From Thiomicrorhabdus chilensis DSM 12352 (GTDB lineage: Bacteria > Pseudomonadota > Gammaproteobacteria > Thiomicrospirales > Thiomicrospiraceae): a stretch of DNA of 64,000 nucleotides. Made by a program: the position numbers and the translations under genes. Below, one piece after another: positions 8,306 through 16,005 of this stretch. The notes below the pieces were generated by a model. The model did not search any database. It was not told the DNA's origin and saw nothing but the letters and a program-made list of their open reading frames with translations. Location: assembly GCF_000483485.1 (NCBI RefSeq), contig NZ_KI519609.1, forward strand, positions 541,026 to 605,025. Reading direction: 5' to 3'. Every line of letters begins with the position of its first letter. The stretch's first letter is position 1.

Positions 8306-10115
8306 TGCCAAAGCGCAAAAGCGTTATTTCTTGAATATAGAACAGATTCACGGCTATTACGCTCGCGGAGATGTGAGCCCGGAAGTGTTGTTTGAGTTTT
8401 TGCACCAGCAAGCCGAGTCCATGGCCGAATACAATATTTGGATAGAGCTGTTGCCGTTGCAAAAAATTCGAGGTTATCTGGAAAATCTGGGAGAGTTTGA
8501 CCTGGACAGCAAGCCTTTGTGGGGCATTCCTTTTGCGGTCAAAGACAATATCGATTTGGCTGGGGTGCCGACTTCGGCGGCCTGCCCATCTTATGCTTAT
8601 ACCCCACAAGAAGATGCGGAAGTGGTTCGCCTATTGATTGAGGCCGGGGCGGTGCCTTTAGGGAAAACCAACCTGGATCAATTCGCGACCGGTTTGGTGG
8701 GAACACGTTCGCCTTATGGGGTCTGTCACAACAGTTTTGATTTCGAAACCATTTCCGGCGGTTCCAGTTCCGGCTCCGCAGTGTCGGTGGCGATGGGTTT
8801 GTGCAGTTTTTCGCTGGGGACGGATACAGCCGGCTCCGGACGGGTTCCAGCCGCTTTCAATAATTTGATAGGACTCAAACCCAGTAAAGGAATTTTGAGT
8901 ACACGGGGCGTGGTGCCGGCCGTCAGGTCACAGGATGTGGTGTCGATTTTTGCGTTGGACAGCGTGGATGCCGAAAAGGTGTTTGATGTGGTGGCCAAAC
9001 AGGATCCTGACGATGCCTTTAGTCGCAAACAGTCTGAGTTGAACGTCCCGGCCTGGGGTGAAAAACCAGTCATCGGTATTCCGGACGAAGCCGGGCGGAT
9101 GTTTTACGGTGATGCTCAGGCACAGGCCAATTTTGAAAAGAGTGTGGCGCAACTGCAAGAGATGGGCTATGAGGTCAAAGAGCTGGATTTTTCTGCGTGG
9201 CTGGAAACGGCGAAATTGCTTTATGGCGGAGCCTGGGTGGCGGAACGTTATGCGGCCATCGCCGAGTTCATAGAATCGACTCCCAAAGATATGGATCCGA
9301 CGGTGGAGGGCATTATCCGTTCAGCCACCGATTTGAGTGCGGTCGATGCCTATCGGGGCGCTTATCAGCTGCAAGACGCTATTCGACAAACCGAATCGAT
9401 TTGGCAGGAGGTTGATTGTTTTGTCACGCCGACGACACCGAGCATCTTCAAAATCGCTGAGGTGGAGAAAGAGCCGGTTGCACTGAACAGCGCCTTGGGA
9501 ACCTATACCAATTTCATGAACTTGTTGGATTACTCTGCGGTGGCCATGCCTAGCGGATTCCGTGAGGATGGCCGGCCATGCGGCATTACCTTGTTTGCTC
9601 CGGCGGGCAGTGATTGCAAGTTGTTGAACCTGACCAAACAGTGGCACCCGAAATTTGTCGAGTTTGCGGCGGTCAATCGCAGCCCAATCCAGAAAGGGCA
9701 AATAACGGCCGATCACCATGCCATTCCATTGGCTGTGGTGGGCGCACACCTCACCGGGTTTCCGCTAAACTCACAGCTGTTGGAGCGCGGTGCAAAATTG
9801 CTCAAATTGACGCAGACCGCGTCCAAATATAAGTTTTATGAATTGAGCAGCCGTCCTCTGCTGAAGCCGGGTTTGCTTAAGGTGGACGATTCTTCTGGAG
9901 CCTCCATTGAAGTGGAAGTATGGTCGATGCCCAAAGAGCATCTGGGGAGTTTTCTGGCGTTGATTCCCTCGCCACTTGGTTTGGGCAAGGTCGAACTGAT
10001 TGACGGAAGCGAGGTGGTCGGATTCATTTGCGAGCCTAACGGACTGCACGGTGCGGTGGACATTACCGAGCACGGCGGTTGGCGTAACTGGATGAAAGCC
10101 CGCGCCGAAACCTGA
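8295..10115 (+). CDS. atzF: Allophanate hydrolase
   Basis: 606 residues: an amidase-signature domain (about 60-440) with GKTNLDQFATG (catalytic Lys in the N-terminal half is likely in the preceding PFAVKDNID) and the GGSSSGSAVSVAMG loop holding the catalytic serines, then the C-terminal allophanate hydrolase domain (about 450-606). It hydrolyses allophanate to ammonia and carbon dioxide in the cytoplasm, the last step of the guanidine pathway. Start ATG 8295 has GGAG 7 bases upstream and overlaps the carboxylase stop, so the two are translationally coupled. Two CAGGCCTG palindromes follow the stop, then the second riboswitch. Confidence 0.92.
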   Translation: MSLNAKAQKRYFLNIEQIHGYYARGDVSPEVLFEFLHQQAESMAEYNIWIELLPLQKIRGYLENLGEFDLDSKPLWGIPFAVKDNIDLAGVPTSAACPSYAYTPQEDAEVVRLLIEAGAVPLGKTNLDQFATGLVGTRSPYGVCHNSFDFETISGGSSSGSAVSVAMGLCSFSLGTDTAGSGRVPAAFNNLIGLKPSKGILSTRGVVPAVRSQDVVSIFALDSVDAEKVFDVVAKQDPDDAFSRKQSELNVPAWGEKPVIGIPDEAGRMFYGDAQAQANFEKSVAQLQEMGYEVKELDFSAWLETAKLLYGGAWVAERYAAIAEFIESTPKDMDPTVEGIIRSATDLSAVDAYRGAYQLQDAIRQTESIWQEVDCFVTPTTPSIFKIAEVEKEPVALNSALGTYTNFMNLLDYSAVAMPSGFREDGRPCGITLFAPAGSDCKLLNLTKQWHPKFVEFAAVNRSPIQKGQITADHHAIPLAVVGAHLTGFPLNSQLLERGAKLLKLTQTASKYKFYELSSRPLLKPGLLKVDDSSGASIEVEVWSMPKEHLGSFLALIPSPLGLGKVELIDGSEVVGFICEPNGLHGAVDITEHGGWRNWMKARAET

Positions 10116-10142
10116 CAGGCCTGTTCATTTCTGGCAGGCCTG
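10116..10142. repeat. Two copies of the iterated palindrome CAGGCCTG
   Basis: CAGGCCTG occurs at 10116-10123 and 10135-10142. The same 8-mer starts at 4564, 12293, 15842, 25499, 26879, 30134, 40632, 43318, 44048, 45360, 47538, 48100, 49364, 50573, 51470, 56363 and 57705, in genes and gaps alike. At least 19 copies in 64 kb compares with about one expected by chance. The role is unknown; HIP1-like iterated palindromes and DNA-uptake motifs behave this way. Confidence 0.8.
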
Positions 10143-10199
10143 CTCAATTTCAAAATGATTTTCAGAGAGTGGCGCTTGAAGGTTTACTCAAGCTCTATC

Positions 10200-10249
10200 C
10201 GCAATCCGGGACGACCCGGATTGTGTCTTTCCAACGCAGGACGGCCTGC
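10200..10249 (+). promoter_or_regulatory. Guanidine-II (mini-ykkC) riboswitch before the desaturase operon
   Basis: Hairpin one is CAATCCGGG-ACGA-CCCGGATTG (10202-10223, nine unbroken pairs, extendable by two). Hairpin two is GCAGG-ACGG-CCTGC (10236-10249). Both loops fit ACGR and the linker is about 12 bases, the textbook layout of the class. The desaturase ATG lies 50 bases downstream with its ribosome site at about 10284-10290. This is a better match than the copy at 4604-4668. Confidence 0.88.
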
Positions 10250-10298
10250 ATAAGAAAGCTTGGTTTTTCGGCTAATTTTGTGCACAGAGGTTTGCTTT

Positions 10299-11318
10299 AT
10301 GACTGCCCGCAATACGTTTTCGATATGGCGCTATGAGGACTCGATGCTCCCCAACTTATTGGCTTTGAGTTATATTGTGCTGGCTTACGGTTTAGGTCTT
10401 TACGGTATCTTGTCGCCATTGCTTTGGTTGAATTTATTGGCGGTACCTTTGTTGGCGCACAGCATGGTGATGGCCGCGTATTTCATTCACGAGTGCGCCC
10501 ATGAGAGCGTGTTTAAGGATCGCCGCCATAATCGTTGGCTCAGCGAGTTGCTGTTGTGGGTGTGCGGCTCCAGTTACAGCGATTTCGATGACATCAAACG
10601 CAAGCACAACCGTCATCACAGTGATCGTGCCGATATTGTCTCGTTCGATTTCCGCCCTCGTTTAATGGCTTATCCGAAAACGCTGAAATTCATTCAGGCG
10701 TTGGAGTGGGCTTACATACCCGCTCTGGAAGTGTTGATGCACGCTTTGGTGATTGTGTTGCCGTTTGTAAAGACAAGCCGCAAGTCGCGTCGTGCTCGCG
10801 TGGTGTTGTTTGTTCTGTTGCGCGCCCTGTTTTTCATCGGTTTGGCTTCTGTCTCCTGGAAAGTGTTGCTGTTCTATCCCATTGCTTACCTGCTGTTCCT
10901 GACGGTGATGCGTTTTATGGACGTGCATCAGCATACCTATGAATTGTTTGAAACGCTGGATCAAAAGCGCGGACCGGAGGCTCGACTTAGGGATCGCGAA
11001 TTCGAACATCACAATACCTATTCGAATCTGCTGTCGGAACGTCATCCTTGGCTGAACCTGTTGGTGCTGAATTTCTGCTATCACAATGTCCATCACGACC
11101 AGCAGGCACAGCCGTGGTATCGGTTACGTCGCCTGCATGAGCAGATTTATGGCGATGATGAACGCCAGGTATTGACCTTCAGACATTTGATTAAAAGTTA
11201 TCACCGTTACCGGGTGCCGAGAATCTTGAATTCCGATCCGATCAATATGGACGTTAAACAGCATGAAGGTGAGACCTTTATCGGCGTGGACGGCGTCTCT
11301 TTTCTGACAGCTCATTAA
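10299..11318 (+). CDS. Membrane desaturase/hydroxylase family protein (three-histidine-box diiron enzyme)
   Basis: 339 residues with hydrophobic stretches at about 20-60 and 140-205. Histidine boxes HECAHE (64-69), HNRHH (103-107) and HNVHH (262-266), with extra His pairs in VHQHTYE and EFEHHNTY, define the membrane fatty-acid desaturase/alkane hydroxylase superfamily. These enzymes use a diiron centre and oxygen to oxidise C-H bonds. Start ATG 10299 has ACAGAGG eight bases upstream. A guanidine riboswitch controls it, and it heads an operon of an MBL hydrolase, a TIM-barrel protein and an EamA transporter. The substrate is therefore more likely a guanidino compound (for example oxidative release of guanidine from an N-alkylguanidine) than a membrane lipid, though that is inference. 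Confidence 0.8.
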   Translation: MTARNTFSIWRYEDSMLPNLLALSYIVLAYGLGLYGILSPLLWLNLLAVPLLAHSMVMAAYFIHECAHESVFKDRRHNRWLSELLLWVCGSSYSDFDDIKRKHNRHHSDRADIVSFDFRPRLMAYPKTLKFIQALEWAYIPALEVLMHALVIVLPFVKTSRKSRRARVVLFVLLRALFFIGLASVSWKVLLFYPIAYLLFLTVMRFMDVHQHTYELFETLDQKRGPEARLRDREFEHHNTYSNLLSERHPWLNLLVLNFCYHNVHHDQQAQPWYRLRRLHEQIYGDDERQVLTFRHLIKSYHRYRVPRILNSDPINMDVKQHEGETFIGVDGVSFLTAH

Positions 11319-11353
11319 GTAAGCGGCTCTAAATACGTTAAAGGAATCAAATT

Positions 11354-12136
11354 ATGACTCAGGTAAAAAAATTCTGGCCGATTCTAACCGGCACACATCA
11401 TTACGAAAAAACCCTTTCAACGCGTAATCAGGGTAAGGGCACTTTTATTGACGCACCGATTTTGGCCTACCTGATTGAGACCAATAACGGCCGCATATTG
11501 TTTGATGTGGGCTGTGATTACCACAAGATCAAACAGGCCGAACAGCGTAAATTCTATTACGAGAATGAGGCTTTTCCATTTGGGCCGCCGGAGATGACTG
11601 AGGAGCAGAGGCTGCCGAACAAACTCGAAATTCTGGGGTTGTCGCCGTTGGATGTGGATTTGGTGTTTTGCAGTCACCTGCATTTTGATCATGCAGGAGG
11701 TTTGTGTGAATTCTGTCATGCCGAAGTACATGTGCATCAGAGTGAGTTGCAAGCCGCGAAACAGCCCGCAGACGACGCCTATTTTGCCGAAGACTTTTCC
11801 ATGCCGTTGAACTGGAAAATCCAGACCGGTGAATACGATTTGATTGACGGCGTGCGTGCGATCGAAACGCCGGGCCATACGGCAGGACACATGTCGATGT
11901 TAGTCGAATTGCCCAAGGGAGCGCCGATTTTACTGGCCGGGGATGCGGCCGATTTGACTGAAAATCTGGAGCAGGAAATCGCCCCGGGTTTGTGTTGGCA
12001 GGATCGTGATGATTTGGCGATTGAAAGCATTCAGAAACTCAAACGGCTTAGTCGGGAAACCGGTGCGGCCCTTTGGCCGAATCACGATATGGAATTCTTC
12101 AAAAAACATAACGTTTTCCCCAGTTTTTTCGAGTAA
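11354..12136 (+). CDS. Metallo-beta-lactamase-fold hydrolase (N-acyl-homoserine-lactonase-like)
   Basis: 260 residues with the complete dinuclear zinc site of the superfamily: HLHFDH at 108-113, His at about 175 in ETPGHTAGH, Asp at about 197 in LAGDAAD and a final His in WPNHD near 249. Overall layout resembles lactonases of the AiiA/AttM group, but the same fold hydrolyses many amide and ester bonds. It lies 35 bases after the desaturase gene, has AAAGGA before its ATG and is followed after 6 bases by the TIM-barrel gene. The riboswitch-controlled context points to a step in breakdown of a guanidino compound. Confidence 0.8.
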   Translation: MTQVKKFWPILTGTHHYEKTLSTRNQGKGTFIDAPILAYLIETNNGRILFDVGCDYHKIKQAEQRKFYYENEAFPFGPPEMTEEQRLPNKLEILGLSPLDVDLVFCSHLHFDHAGGLCEFCHAEVHVHQSELQAAKQPADDAYFAEDFSMPLNWKIQTGEYDLIDGVRAIETPGHTAGHMSMLVELPKGAPILLAGDAADLTENLEQEIAPGLCWQDRDDLAIESIQKLKRLSRETGAALWPNHDMEFFKKHNVFPSFFE

Positions 12137-12142
12137 TGGAAT

Positions 12143-12982
12143 ATGAAACTCAAAATTTTTAAAGCCTTGTGGGGCTGCGATTTACCCATTGAACAGGCGG
12201 TTGCGCAAGCGGTGCATGCTGGTTTTCAGGGAATCGAGGGGCGTGCTCCACAGGATTCACGAGAGCAGAAAAAATGGTCGGCACTATTTGAGCAGGCCTG
12301 TCTGGATTACGTGGCGGAAATTGTAACCGGCGGGGATTATGTGCCCCATGCCAGCGCTACTCCGGAACAGCATTTGGCCGATTTGAAGTTAGGGCTGGAA
12401 AACAGCATGCCGTTGAATCCCAAGTTCGCAACCTGTATTACGGGTTACGATGCCTGGCCGGAAAGCGAAAGCATCGACTTTTTCAAAGCGGCGATTGAAT
12501 TAGCCCAAACCTATGGCCTGCCCATTAACTTCGAGACTCATCGCAGCCGCTCGCTATTCAATCCTTGGGTCACGCGGCGAATCGCTGAAGCGATTCCTGA
12601 GATGCGTTTGACCCTGGACATCAGCCATTGGTGTGTGGTGTGTGAACGCCTGATGGATTCCGAAATCTCTGTACTTGAGAGCTTTCTGCCTCAAGTCAGG
12701 CATATTCACGCGCGAGTGGGATATGATCAAGGGCCTCAGGTTCCGCACCCTGCCGCACCCGAGTATGCTGCGGCTCTGCTTTCCCATCAAACGATATGGG
12801 CGCGGGTTTGGCAATTGCAAAAACAGTCTGGTCAAACCTGCACCAGTATGACGCCGGAATTTGGCCCGGATGGTTATTTGCACCGTCTGCCTTTTACGCA
12901 AGCACCCATTGCCGATCTTTGGGAAATCAACCAGTGGATGGCTGAAACCGAACGAGCGCACTTCCAACGTTTTTCAAACTAG
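12143..12982 (+). CDS. Xylose isomerase-like TIM-barrel protein
   Basis: 279 residues of the sugar phosphate isomerase/epimerase (AP endonuclease 2) superfamily. Candidate metal ligands come in the usual order: Glu in NFETHRSRS, Asp in LTLDISHW, His in HIHARVGYDQG and Glu in TPEFGPDGY. The motif GPQVPHP after the third ligand recurs in uncharacterised members of the family. Exact reaction unknown: isomerase, epimerase, dehydratase and hydrolase members exist. It is tightly packed between the MBL hydrolase (6 bases) and the EamA transporter (39 bases), so it shares the guanidine-II-controlled transcript. Confidence 0.75.
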   Translation: MKLKIFKALWGCDLPIEQAVAQAVHAGFQGIEGRAPQDSREQKKWSALFEQACLDYVAEIVTGGDYVPHASATPEQHLADLKLGLENSMPLNPKFATCITGYDAWPESESIDFFKAAIELAQTYGLPINFETHRSRSLFNPWVTRRIAEAIPEMRLTLDISHWCVVCERLMDSEISVLESFLPQVRHIHARVGYDQGPQVPHPAAPEYAAALLSHQTIWARVWQLQKQSGQTCTSMTPEFGPDGYLHRLPFTQAPIADLWEINQWMAETERAHFQRFSN

Positions 12983-13021
12983 AACCCTCGCCATTCTGGC
13001 GCACTTTTAAGGATAGATTTT

Positions 13022-13876
13022 ATGCAAACCGTAGCGGTTTCGGTGCTTTTCGCGGCCTCCATTTTATGGGGGTTAAGTTGGCTTCCTCTTAAATATCTCA
13101 ATGAACTGGGGTTTGACGGCCTGCCGTTGACTTTGTTTTTGTACCTGTTGATGTTTGTGATGATGTTGCCGGTGATTTGGTCACAGCGTCAGTACATCCC
13201 AACGTCGTGGCGCATGCTGTTGTTGATCGCACTTTTGGGGGGAGGGGCCCAATTGGCCTTTAATACCGCCTTGATTTACGGGGAGGTGATTCGGGTGATG
13301 GTGTTGTTTTATCTGGTACCGTTATGGGGGGTGCTGGGAGGACGGATTTTTCTTAAGGAGCCTATTGATCGGATACGGTGGCTGGGAATGGGCTTGTCGA
13401 TTATCGGTGCGTTTCTAATTGTAGGGGGCATGAATGCCTTCATTGCTCCGCCCTCGTGGATTGATGGTCTGGCGTTGCTTTCCGGATTCTTGTTTGCGAT
13501 GAATAATATCGCTTTCAGGCTGACGCAGGCGGTACCGGTCAAGATCAAGTTGGCATCGATGTTTATGGGGGCTTTCCTATTGGCTTCTTTCGGTCTTGCA
13601 TTGCAGGGCCAGTCTGTGAATCTTGAGTTGGGGTGGACGGCATGGACGGCCCTGTTTGCCTATGGGGCCATTTGGATGATGATCGCCAACTTTGGTACCC
13701 AATGGGCGGTGACTCATCTTGAGGCCGGACGCTCTTCGATCATTGTCATCATGGAGTTGGTCACGGCGGTGATCTCCGCCAGTTTGATTTTGGGGGAAAC
13801 CATGAGCAGTTTGGAAAAGGTGGGCGGCGTTATGATTTTATTGGCGGCGTTTATTGAGGCCAGAAAGGCCCGTTAA
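13022..13876 (+). CDS. EamA/DMT family transporter
   Basis: 284 residues, about ten predicted membrane helices arranged as two EamA repeats (about 1-135 and 145-284); a conserved acidic residue sits in VTAVISASLILGE of the second repeat. Members export small metabolites, amino acids or cations. AAGGA precedes the ATG. As the last gene of the riboswitch operon it may move a guanidino compound or its product across the inner membrane; guanidine exporters known so far (SugE/Gdx) are four-helix relatives in the wider DMT superfamily. The AT-rich gap that follows holds the promoter of the next operon. Confidence 0.8.
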   Translation: MQTVAVSVLFAASILWGLSWLPLKYLNELGFDGLPLTLFLYLLMFVMMLPVIWSQRQYIPTSWRMLLLIALLGGGAQLAFNTALIYGEVIRVMVLFYLVPLWGVLGGRIFLKEPIDRIRWLGMGLSIIGAFLIVGGMNAFIAPPSWIDGLALLSGFLFAMNNIAFRLTQAVPVKIKLASMFMGAFLLASFGLALQGQSVNLELGWTAWTALFAYGAIWMMIANFGTQWAVTHLEAGRSSIIVIMELVTAVISASLILGETMSSLEKVGGVMILLAAFIEARKAR

Positions 13877-13990
13877 TTTGCACCATAATGAACTTTTGAA
13901 CCAAAAAAGACGAAATATACCCATATAAAAATATCACCCAAGACGTAATTAATTATTAACTAATTGTAATTAAAGGCATTTATTTATTTA

Positions 13991-14007
13991 TGGTACGCAT
14001 CGTGATT
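13991..14007 (+). promoter_or_regulatory. Imperfect sigma-54-like element before the solute-binding-protein operon
   Basis: TGGTACG matches the -24 box well, but the -12 position reads GG-N10-GA instead of GG-N10-GC. It stands 21 bases before the TTATTAC half-site; the better element at 741 stands 20 bases before its copy. The shared geometry is the main support. Confidence 0.35.
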
Positions 14008-14009
14008 AT

Positions 14010-14043
14010 TAATTATTACTAATTTAATAAATCGTAATAATTA
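14010..14043 (+). promoter_or_regulatory. Operator-like inverted repeat, copy 2
   Basis: TAATTATTAC (14010-14019) and GTAATAATTA (14034-14043) are perfect 10-bp inverted half-sites with a 14-base spacer. The core TTATTAC-N14-GTAATAA is identical to copy 1 at 761-788. The spacers do not match each other, so only the half-sites are conserved. It ends 15 bases before the start codon. Confidence 0.68.
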
Positions 14044-14058
14044 TTTGGAGGTACGGTT

Positions 14059-15036
14059 ATGTTAGGTAGCAAAAAAGTATTGGGTGCATTGGCGGGTTTG
14101 TTTCTTTCGGCTCAAGCGATGTCTGTAAATGCAGAACCTTTGAAGATTGGATACAGCGACTGGCCTGGCTGGGTGGCTTGGGAAGTGGCCATTGAAAAGA
14201 AATGGTTTGCGGAAGAAGGGGTGGACGTCAAATTCGAGTGGTTTGACTATGTGGCTTCTATGGATGCGTTTGCCGCCGGCCAGTTGGATGCAGTGGGCAT
14301 GACCAATGGGGATGCATTGGTAACCGGTGCGACCGGTGCCAAGAGTGTCATGGCGATTATCAATGATTACAGTGACGGTAATGACATGTTGATTGGTGGT
14401 CCTGGCATCGCTTCGGTTAAAGACCTGAAAGGCAAGAAGGTTGGCGTTGAAGTTGGATTTGTCGGACACCTTCTGTTGTTGAATGCCTTGGAAAAGAATG
14501 GTTTGACTGAGTCGGATGTGGAGTTGGTGAATGTACCTACCAGCGAAACTCCGCAAGTTTTGGCTTCAGGTCAGGTGGATGCGATTGTCGCATGGCAGCC
14601 GAGTTCTGGTTCAGCGTTGCAGTTGGTTCCCGGATCTACTGCAATCTACACCAGTGCGGATGAGCCTGGTTTGATTTACGATGTCTTGGCGGTTGCACCG
14701 AGCAGTTATGCTAATAATCGTGACGAATGGGAGAAGGTGGCTAAGGTTTGGTATAAGGCTGTGGATTATATAAAAGATCCTAAAACGACCGACGATGCCG
14801 TTTCCATTATGGCTTCTCGTGTTGGTTTGTCTGCCGATGAATATAAGAAATTTATCAACGGAACAAATATCCTGACGTTGGAAGAGGCGAAAAAGCATTT
14901 CAAGAAAGCGGACGGCTTCAAGTCACTTTACGGATCAACCAAAATCTCGGATGATTTCAACATCAATAACAAGGTTTACGATGAACCGCAAGATGTTGAT
15001 TCTTATATCGATCCTTCATTAACAGAAGGTCTGTAA
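14059..15036 (+). CDS. ABC transporter periplasmic solute-binding protein, guanidine (urea carboxylase) region
   Basis: 325 residues with a signal peptide (about 1-25, cleavage near VNA-E). The NMT1/TauA/SsuA-like fold follows: [17 protein letters not shown] near the mature N-terminus, and the hinge region [22 protein letters not shown]. It is the kind of binding protein found beside urea (guanidine) carboxylase and should deliver substrate to the permease/ATPase at 801-2713, although it lies on a separate transcript. The shared inverted repeat upstream supports joint control. GGAGG precedes the ATG at good distance, predicting strong translation, as usual for binding proteins. Confidence 0.88.
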   Translation: MLGSKKVLGALAGLFLSAQAMSVNAEPLKIGYSDWPGWVAWEVAIEKKWFAEEGVDVKFEWFDYVASMDAFAAGQLDAVGMTNGDALVTGATGAKSVMAIINDYSDGNDMLIGGPGIASVKDLKGKKVGVEVGFVGHLLLLNALEKNGLTESDVELVNVPTSETPQVLASGQVDAIVAWQPSSGSALQLVPGSTAIYTSADEPGLIYDVLAVAPSSYANNRDEWEKVAKVWYKAVDYIKDPKTTDDAVSIMASRVGLSADEYKKFINGTNILTLEEAKKHFKKADGFKSLYGSTKISDDFNINNKVYDEPQDVDSYIDPSLTEGL

Positions 15037-15087
15037 TTACTCTCTTGTAAACTATGATTGCTTAGTTGCAGTCAATTTTAATCCAGT

Positions 15088-15106
15088 CGTCATGGTTCTC
15101 ATGACG
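15088..15106 (+). other. Intergenic hairpin
   Basis: CGTCATG and CATGACG pair around a 5-base loop in the 180-base gap between the binding protein and the creatininase-family gene. No T-run follows, so it is more likely a stabilising or processing hairpin that keeps the binding-protein message abundant than a terminator. Confidence 0.45.
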
Positions 15107-15216
15107 GCTTACTCCTATAAACCCCACAGAACAGTGCATGCCCGAACCTCTCAATTTAAGGTTGGATTGGCTGTGTCCTGATTTTATTGCTCAGTAGGAT
15201 GAGCGGGGAGAACGCT

Positions 15217-15990
15217 ATGAATCAATGGCATCACATGACTTGGGAGGAGATCGGGCATCTGTCCGGCTCCTCCATGGACGCTGCGTTGTTGCCAGTCGGC
15301 GCAACAGAACAGCATGGTCCGCACTTGGGGTGCGGCATGGACTCCGAGATTGCACAACAGCTGGGCTTTCAAGTCGCCCAAAACACTCAAGTCGCTTTAT
15401 TGCCGACCTTGCCTTACGGCTGCTCACTCGGACATTCTCAACGATGGCCGGGCACCATCGCCTTACAGCCCAAGACATTGATCGATGTGGTCAAGGAAAT
15501 CGGCGACTGGGTTTATGCGTCCGGTTTCAAACGTTTATTTATCCTCAATAGCCATGTCTCAAATTTTGCGCCATTACGCTGTGCTTTAGAGATGTTGAGG
15601 GCCGAACATGACGGCTTTATGGTGGCGATTGTCAATTCGGCGACGATCAGCGAGCGGGTTAAAAAAAGGCATTTTGAGGATGCCGATGACTGGCATGCCA
15701 ATGAAGCCGAAACATCTTTGATGATGGCGGTTGCGCCTCAGCTGGTCAGGGAGGAGCGTTTGAATGACAGTGACGACCCGGATCGTACACGAGAATGTGT
15801 GTTTTCACATCCGGTGAACCGCACCAGTCTCAATGGCGTGACAGGCCTGCCCAGTTTGGCAAGCGCGGAAAAGGGTGAAGAGTTGTTTGCCTGGATGGTT
15901 GAGGATTTGAGTGAGTTGGTGAAAAAAGGCCTGCGTGAAGAGGCCCCTTTGTCACATGGTTATTTCGACAAAGTTAATAATGAAAATTAA
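15217..15990 (+). CDS. Creatininase-family amidohydrolase
   Basis: 257 residues. Metal ligands typical of the creatininase/MftE/ArfB family are visible: Glu and His in GATEQHGPHLG (about 30-40), Asp in GCGMDSEIA, His in ILNSHVSNF and Glu in ANEAETSLM. The family cleaves cyclic or linear amides (creatinine, formamidopyrimidines). Start ATG 15217 is chosen for the GGGGAG just upstream; the longer frame lacks one. It lies between the binding protein and a glutamine-synthetase-like ligase, suggesting release of ammonia or an amine from an imported nitrogen compound. True creatinine hydrolysis is possible but unproved. Confidence 0.82.
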   Translation: MNQWHHMTWEEIGHLSGSSMDAALLPVGATEQHGPHLGCGMDSEIAQQLGFQVAQNTQVALLPTLPYGCSLGHSQRWPGTIALQPKTLIDVVKEIGDWVYASGFKRLFILNSHVSNFAPLRCALEMLRAEHDGFMVAIVNSATISERVKKRHFEDADDWHANEAETSLMMAVAPQLVREERLNDSDDPDRTRECVFSHPVNRTSLNGVTGLPSLASAEKGEELFAWMVEDLSELVKKGLREEAPLSHGYFDKVNNEN

Positions 15991-16005
15991 GAGTGGAAGA
16001 GTGAT

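Noticed and set aside
10299-11318. Ordinary membrane fatty-acid desaturase role
   Set aside because: The fold allows it, but control by a guanidine-II motif and the operon partners make lipid desaturation unlikely as the main job; left open.
13941-13975. Further AT-rich partial repeats (GTAATTAATTATTAAC and neighbours) upstream of the binding-protein gene
   Set aside because: They only partly match the operator half-sites and could arise from base composition.
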